Translations under genes and position numbers: made by a program | The notes under the pieces: model-generated | Seen by the model: only the letters and a program-made list of their open reading frames with translations | What the model was told of the DNA's origin: nothing | Database searches by the model: none | Assembly (NCBI GenBank): GCA_023395755.1 | Contig: JAEWYG010000218.1 | Coordinates: forward strand, 1-9,078 | DNA length: 9,078 nucleotides | Source: Actinomycetes bacterium | GTDB taxonomy: Bacteria > Actinomycetota > Coriobacteriia > Coriobacteriales > Eggerthellaceae | Reading direction: 5' to 3' | Shown: positions 6,624 to 9,078 of the stretch, piece by piece | How positions within the stretch are numbered: position 1 is the first letter of the stretch | Layout of the letters: every line of letters starts with the position of its first letter

Positions 6624-7409
6624 ATGGCATTATTTCGGGCCGAACATATTACGGTTTCTTACTTGCGTGATGACGTGCAGGTTTCGGTGTTGGTTGATCA
6701 AAGCTTTTCGCTTGAGGCGGGCTGTATCTACGATTTGACGGGGCCGTCTGGTGCGGGTAAGTCCACTATGCTGCGAGTATGTGCCCTTATGCTTGCGCGG
6801 CAAGGGGGCGAGCTCTATCTAGACGGTGAGCCTAGCTCGTCGTTCAGGCCCGTCGACTGGCGTCGTCGGGTGTGTTTGGTGCCACAAGAGCCTTCTCTGA
6901 TTCCTGGCAGTGTTCGCGTTAACCTTGTTCTTCCTTGGACGCTGAAAGTGAACGCAGGTAAAAAACCACCCGCAGATGAAATATTGTCTCGCTTGTTGGA
7001 GTTAGCGCAACTTTCCGATGTTGGGTTGGATCGTGATGTGTCTCAGCTTTCGGGCGGGCAGGCTGCTCGGGTAGCTTTGCTGCGTGCGTTTGTAACGACA
7101 CCAGAGGTATTGCTGCTGGATGAGGTGGATTCGGCGCTGGATACTGAGTCTGCTTGCGCCGTGGGGCAGATGACGAGGGCTTTGGTAGGGCCTCGTATGA
7201 CATGCCTGCGTATTCGTCACCGTGCACCGGACGGGTTCGCCGATGGCGCCTATACGCTGCGTGCTGGAAATTTGTCGTATGCTGAAGCGTTGGTGCCACC
7301 CGACATCTCCGCTTGCGCGCGGAATTTTAGCTCCTCGGCCTACTCGGTGCTTGGTGCCCTCGGTGGGTATAGTGGTAGAAGTGACGCAGTGGAAAAGGTG
7401 CGCAGGTGA
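6624..7409 (+). CDS. fetA: ABC transporter ATP-binding protein, FetA/YbbL family
   Basis: This is the cytoplasmic ATPase of a two-gene ABC system that in E. coli (FetAB) exports iron and helps resist oxidative stress. From ATG 6624 the protein has 261 residues, longer than the roughly 225 of E. coli FetA. Motifs are Walker A GPSGAGKST (40-48), Q-loop VPQEPSLIPGSVRVNLVLPW (Gln88) typical of the family, signature LSGGQ (142-146), Walker B LLLDEV (Glu167), D-loop SALD (170-173) and a probable H-loop His199 in the unusual setting RIRHR instead of VTHD. About 35 residues after the core (from about 225) form a Ser/Gly-rich tail without recognisable features. The reading frame is open further upstream, with an ATG at 6522 preceded by AAGGGG; I prefer 6624 because the family similarity begins there. 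Its stop overlaps fetB. Confidence 0.85.
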   Translation: MALFRAEHITVSYLRDDVQVSVLVDQSFSLEAGCIYDLTGPSGAGKSTMLRVCALMLARQGGELYLDGEPSSSFRPVDWRRRVCLVPQEPSLIPGSVRVNLVLPWTLKVNAGKKPPADEILSRLLELAQLSDVGLDRDVSQLSGGQAARVALLRAFVTTPEVLLLDEVDSALDTESACAVGQMTRALVGPRMTCLRIRHRAPDGFADGAYTLRAGNLSYAEALVPPDISACARNFSSSAYSVLGALGGYSGRSDAVEKVRR

Positions 7410-8200
7410 GCGGTGGGGTTGTAGACATCGGTTATGTTGAGTTGTTTGCAGCTAGTGCACTTATGCTGGTTGCCGGCTTGGTGTCATGGAAACTTGAGTT
7501 AGGACAGACTCGGCGTATAGTGGTATCTGCGGTGCGCGCATTTGTGCAGCTGCTGGCAGCTGGTGTTGTGCTTGTGTTTTTGTTTAGGTATCAGACGTGG
7601 TGGTTGGTGTTGTTGATGCTGGGAGTTATGGTTTTGGCGGCAACGCAAATTGCAACCGCACGAGTTAAAAGTTCTATTAAGGGACTATGGCCAGCTGTTT
7701 TCGTGTCACTGTTTGCTTCGTCGATGGCGGTAGCGTTCGTGGTGGTGGAAGGTGTTATACATGCCGACCCCTGGTTCAGTGCGCGTGAACTTATACCCAT
7801 TGCGGGTATGATTATCGGCAATGCGATGTCGGCTACGGCGGTGGCGGTAGATCGCCTTTTCTCTGATATGGATAGCCGTGCAGGAGAGATGTTTACGTTG
7901 GTGGCTTTGGGTGCGACGGCCAAAGAGGCAGCTTTCCCTTCTCTGAAGGCCGCTATTGGTGCAGGTATGACTCCTATTCTTGCCTCCATGTCGGCAGCGG
8001 GTATTGTTACTATTCCTGGCATGATGTCGGGTCAACTGTTGGCAGGTGCAGATCCGCTCTCGGCTGCAAAGTATCAGATCGTCGTAATGCTTATGCTGTC
8101 GGCCGCTAACACCGTAGCTATCGTGTTGGCATGTTATCTTACCTACCGTAAGCGCTTTTCGTCGGATGGATATTATCTGGACAAGGGCATTAGGGGCTAG
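7406..8200 (+). CDS. fetB: ABC transporter permease, FetB/YbbM (UPF0014) family
   Basis: This is the membrane partner of FetA and forms the presumed metal (iron) exporter. It has 264 residues, close to the family norm. About seven hydrophobic segments are visible, for example 11-28, 42-60, 65-80, 95-115, 129-148 and 226-246. Strong family motifs are IPIAGMIIGNAM (130-141), LGATAKEA (168-175), GIVTIPGMMSGQLLAGADPL (199-218), KYQIV and ACYLTYRK (242-249). These closely follow E. coli FetB. The start is GTG 7406 with GGAAAAGG 7 bases upstream; GTGA overlaps the fetA stop, so the two are translationally coupled. The exported substrate cannot be read from sequence; iron is inferred from the E. coli system. 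Confidence 0.92.
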   Translation: MSGGVVDIGYVELFAASALMLVAGLVSWKLELGQTRRIVVSAVRAFVQLLAAGVVLVFLFRYQTWWLVLLMLGVMVLAATQIATARVKSSIKGLWPAVFVSLFASSMAVAFVVVEGVIHADPWFSARELIPIAGMIIGNAMSATAVAVDRLFSDMDSRAGEMFTLVALGATAKEAAFPSLKAAIGAGMTPILASMSAAGIVTIPGMMSGQLLAGADPLSAAKYQIVVMLMLSAANTVAIVLACYLTYRKRFSSDGYYLDKGIRG

Positions 8201-8209
8201 GCCGTCCTC

Positions 8210-8215
8210 TATAAT
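8210..8215 (+). promoter_or_regulatory. Consensus -10 box upstream of the 117-residue gene
   Basis: A perfect TATAAT sits just after the fetB stop and about 25 bases before the next start codon, which is well placed for a separate promoter. There is no good -35 at 16-18 bases upstream; a TGGACA occurs at 8178-8183 but is 26 bases away. The following gene could thus be transcribed both from here and by read-through from fetAB. Confidence 0.35.
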
Positions 8216-8240
8216 CGTGTGCGACGTGAAAGGATGTATC

Positions 8241-8594
8241 GTGGCAGACGAAAAGACGTTTTCCCACATAACGGTCTCGGCCGACGACGAAGACGATTTC
8301 GTCATTCAGGCAGGTGCCCGCCCCACACAACCTCAGCATAGTTCTCATCTGGTGGCGGATGAGGCAGGCTGTGAGCCGACACCTGTGCACGAAGCTCCGG
8401 TGTTGGATGCTGCGACCGATGACTTTTCGGCAATAGAGGCAGGGAAGCCATCGCCTGTGGATAAGAATGCCTACGAAGAAACCACGCTAGAGGATTTAAA
8501 AGGTTCATCGATGCCGGCTGCACAGAAAGCGGTTTTAGCAGCGGCTCTCTTGTTGGTGGTGGCGTTTATTGTCTATTACCTGTTTTTGCGCTAG
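8241..8594 (+). CDS. Small acidic protein with one C-terminal membrane anchor, unknown function
   Basis: I do not recognise this 117-residue protein. The start is taken as GTG 8241, with AAAGGA 6 bases upstream; a longer reading from 8166 would run back into fetB and is not supported. Residues 1-92 are polar and acidic, Pro/Ala-rich and probably unstructured. Two loosely similar segments, DDFVIQAGARP (18-28) and DDFSAIEAGKP (60-70), may be an old duplication. A Glu-Glu-Thr-Thr site lies at 79-82. Residues about 97-115 form one hydrophobic span ending in LFLR, so the protein is probably tail-anchored with its N-terminal part in the cytoplasm. It follows fetB by 40 bases and precedes the next gene by 37, so it is likely co-transcribed with at least one of them. 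Confidence 0.75.
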   Translation: MADEKTFSHITVSADDEDDFVIQAGARPTQPQHSSHLVADEAGCEPTPVHEAPVLDAATDDFSAIEAGKPSPVDKNAYEETTLEDLKGSSMPAAQKAVLAAALLLVVAFIVYYLFLR

Positions 8595-8631
8595 ATGTGC
8601 TTTCTCTATTTTTGATCAGGAAGGTTAAACG

Positions 8632-9078
8632 ATGCCTAAACATGCTGCAAACACACCCTCCGGCATTTCTTCTGATTCCGATCAGCATGCCGATAATGCT
8701 CGCTCTCGGATAAGTGAGGACGATGGACGTATTGGTCTTACCGAAGCTTTTGCTCCTGTACGCGACGACGGTTTTGGCAACGACTCAGAAAACGTGCGTG
8801 ATAACGCTATCGGTTTGACTGAGGCGTTTTCGCCGGTAGATTCGCGTGGTCCCGCACGCGTTGCTGGTGCTGCACATGCCCCAGCACATGCGGGAGGGCT
8901 TAGTTACGAAGGGGATACCCAGGAGGAGTATCCGGATGCGGTAGAAAGTCTGGAGCCGGTGGATGCGCCGCCGTTGCTGTTTGGCGACGATGACGTGCCT
9001 CAGGAGCCTGAACAACCCGTGGGACGTCATGGCAAGAAAAGCAAGCCGCCCCTTCCACCTCATCAGCGTAAGTCGCAT
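8632..9078 (+). CDS. N-terminal part of an acidic protein with a repeated GLTEAF motif, unknown function
   Basis: The frame is open from ATG 8632 to the window end, so 149 residues are seen and the gene continues beyond. AGGAAGG lies 7 bases upstream of the ATG, a good ribosome site. The visible part is hydrophilic, rich in Asp, Glu, Pro, Gly and Ala, and probably disordered. It contains IGLTEAFAPV (34-43) and IGLTEAFSPV (60-69), a near-identical repeat 26 residues apart. From about residue 131 it turns basic and proline-rich (GRHGKKSKPPLPP, then HQRKSH). A basic stretch after an acidic tail often sits just before a membrane span, so a membrane protein with a long cytoplasmic N-terminus is a reasonable guess, not shown here. 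I cannot assign a family. It lies 37 bases after the small membrane-anchored gene, without a terminator between. Confidence 0.8.
   Translation, partial: MPKHAANTPSGISSDSDQHADNARSRISEDDGRIGLTEAFAPVRDDGFGNDSENVRDNAIGLTEAFSPVDSRGPARVAGAAHAPAHAGGLSYEGDTQEEYPDAVESLEPVDAPPLLFGDDDVPQEPEQPVGRHGKKSKPPLPPHQRKSH

Noticed and set aside
8166..8240. Longer start for the small membrane-anchored protein
   Set aside because: It would overlap the end of fetB and cross the TATAAT box; GTG 8241 has a well-spaced ribosome site.
8785..9078. Minus-strand open frame at the right edge
   Set aside because: The plus-strand frame there has a good ribosome site and a repeated protein motif with mostly silent codon differences, which shows that strand is the coding one.
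1..9078. CRISPR arrays, tRNA or rRNA genes, insertion sequences
   Set aside because: I saw no regularly spaced repeats, no tRNA-like cloverleaf, no transposase frame and no terminal inverted repeats.

Overview
The window looks like chromosomal DNA from a Gram-positive bacterium of moderate GC content. The substrate-binding protein is a lipoprotein, most genes have strong Shine-Dalgarno sites, and some starts are GTG. The gene content and the acidic small proteins fit the Coriobacteriia (Eggerthellaceae-like Actinobacteria), but that placement is inference; no rRNA or taxonomic marker gene is present.

Left two thirds (about 145-6208, minus strand): a complete dipeptide/oligopeptide ABC importer in the order dppA - dppB - dppC - dppD - dppF. 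DppA is predicted to be exported by the Tat route and lipid-anchored. It hands peptides to the DppB/DppC permease pair, driven by the ATPases DppD and DppF. dppB to dppF are tightly coupled by 4-base overlaps or a 4-base gap. A strong intrinsic terminator separates dppA from dppB, followed by a structured leader. This layout should make much more binding protein than transporter. A second perfect terminator closes the operon after dppF. Both ATPases carry the four-cysteine C-terminal pattern associated with a [4Fe-4S] cluster in this family, and DppD has an extra acidic Ala/Glu-rich tail.

Middle (6209-6623): a 415-base divergent intergenic region with two small hairpins in the dppA leader and probable promoters for both directions.

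Right third (6624-9078, plus strand): fetA-fetB, a two-component ABC system of the FetAB/YbbL-YbbM (UPF0014) family known as an iron exporter in E. coli, with a GTGA overlap. It is followed by two genes I do not recognise. One encodes a 117-residue acidic protein with a single C-terminal membrane anchor. The other, cut off by the window end, starts an acidic, probably disordered protein that contains a duplicated ten-residue motif (IGLTEAF[A/S]PV). The two motif copies keep their residues while their codons have diverged. These two genes are the least explained part of the window and the best candidates for something undescribed.
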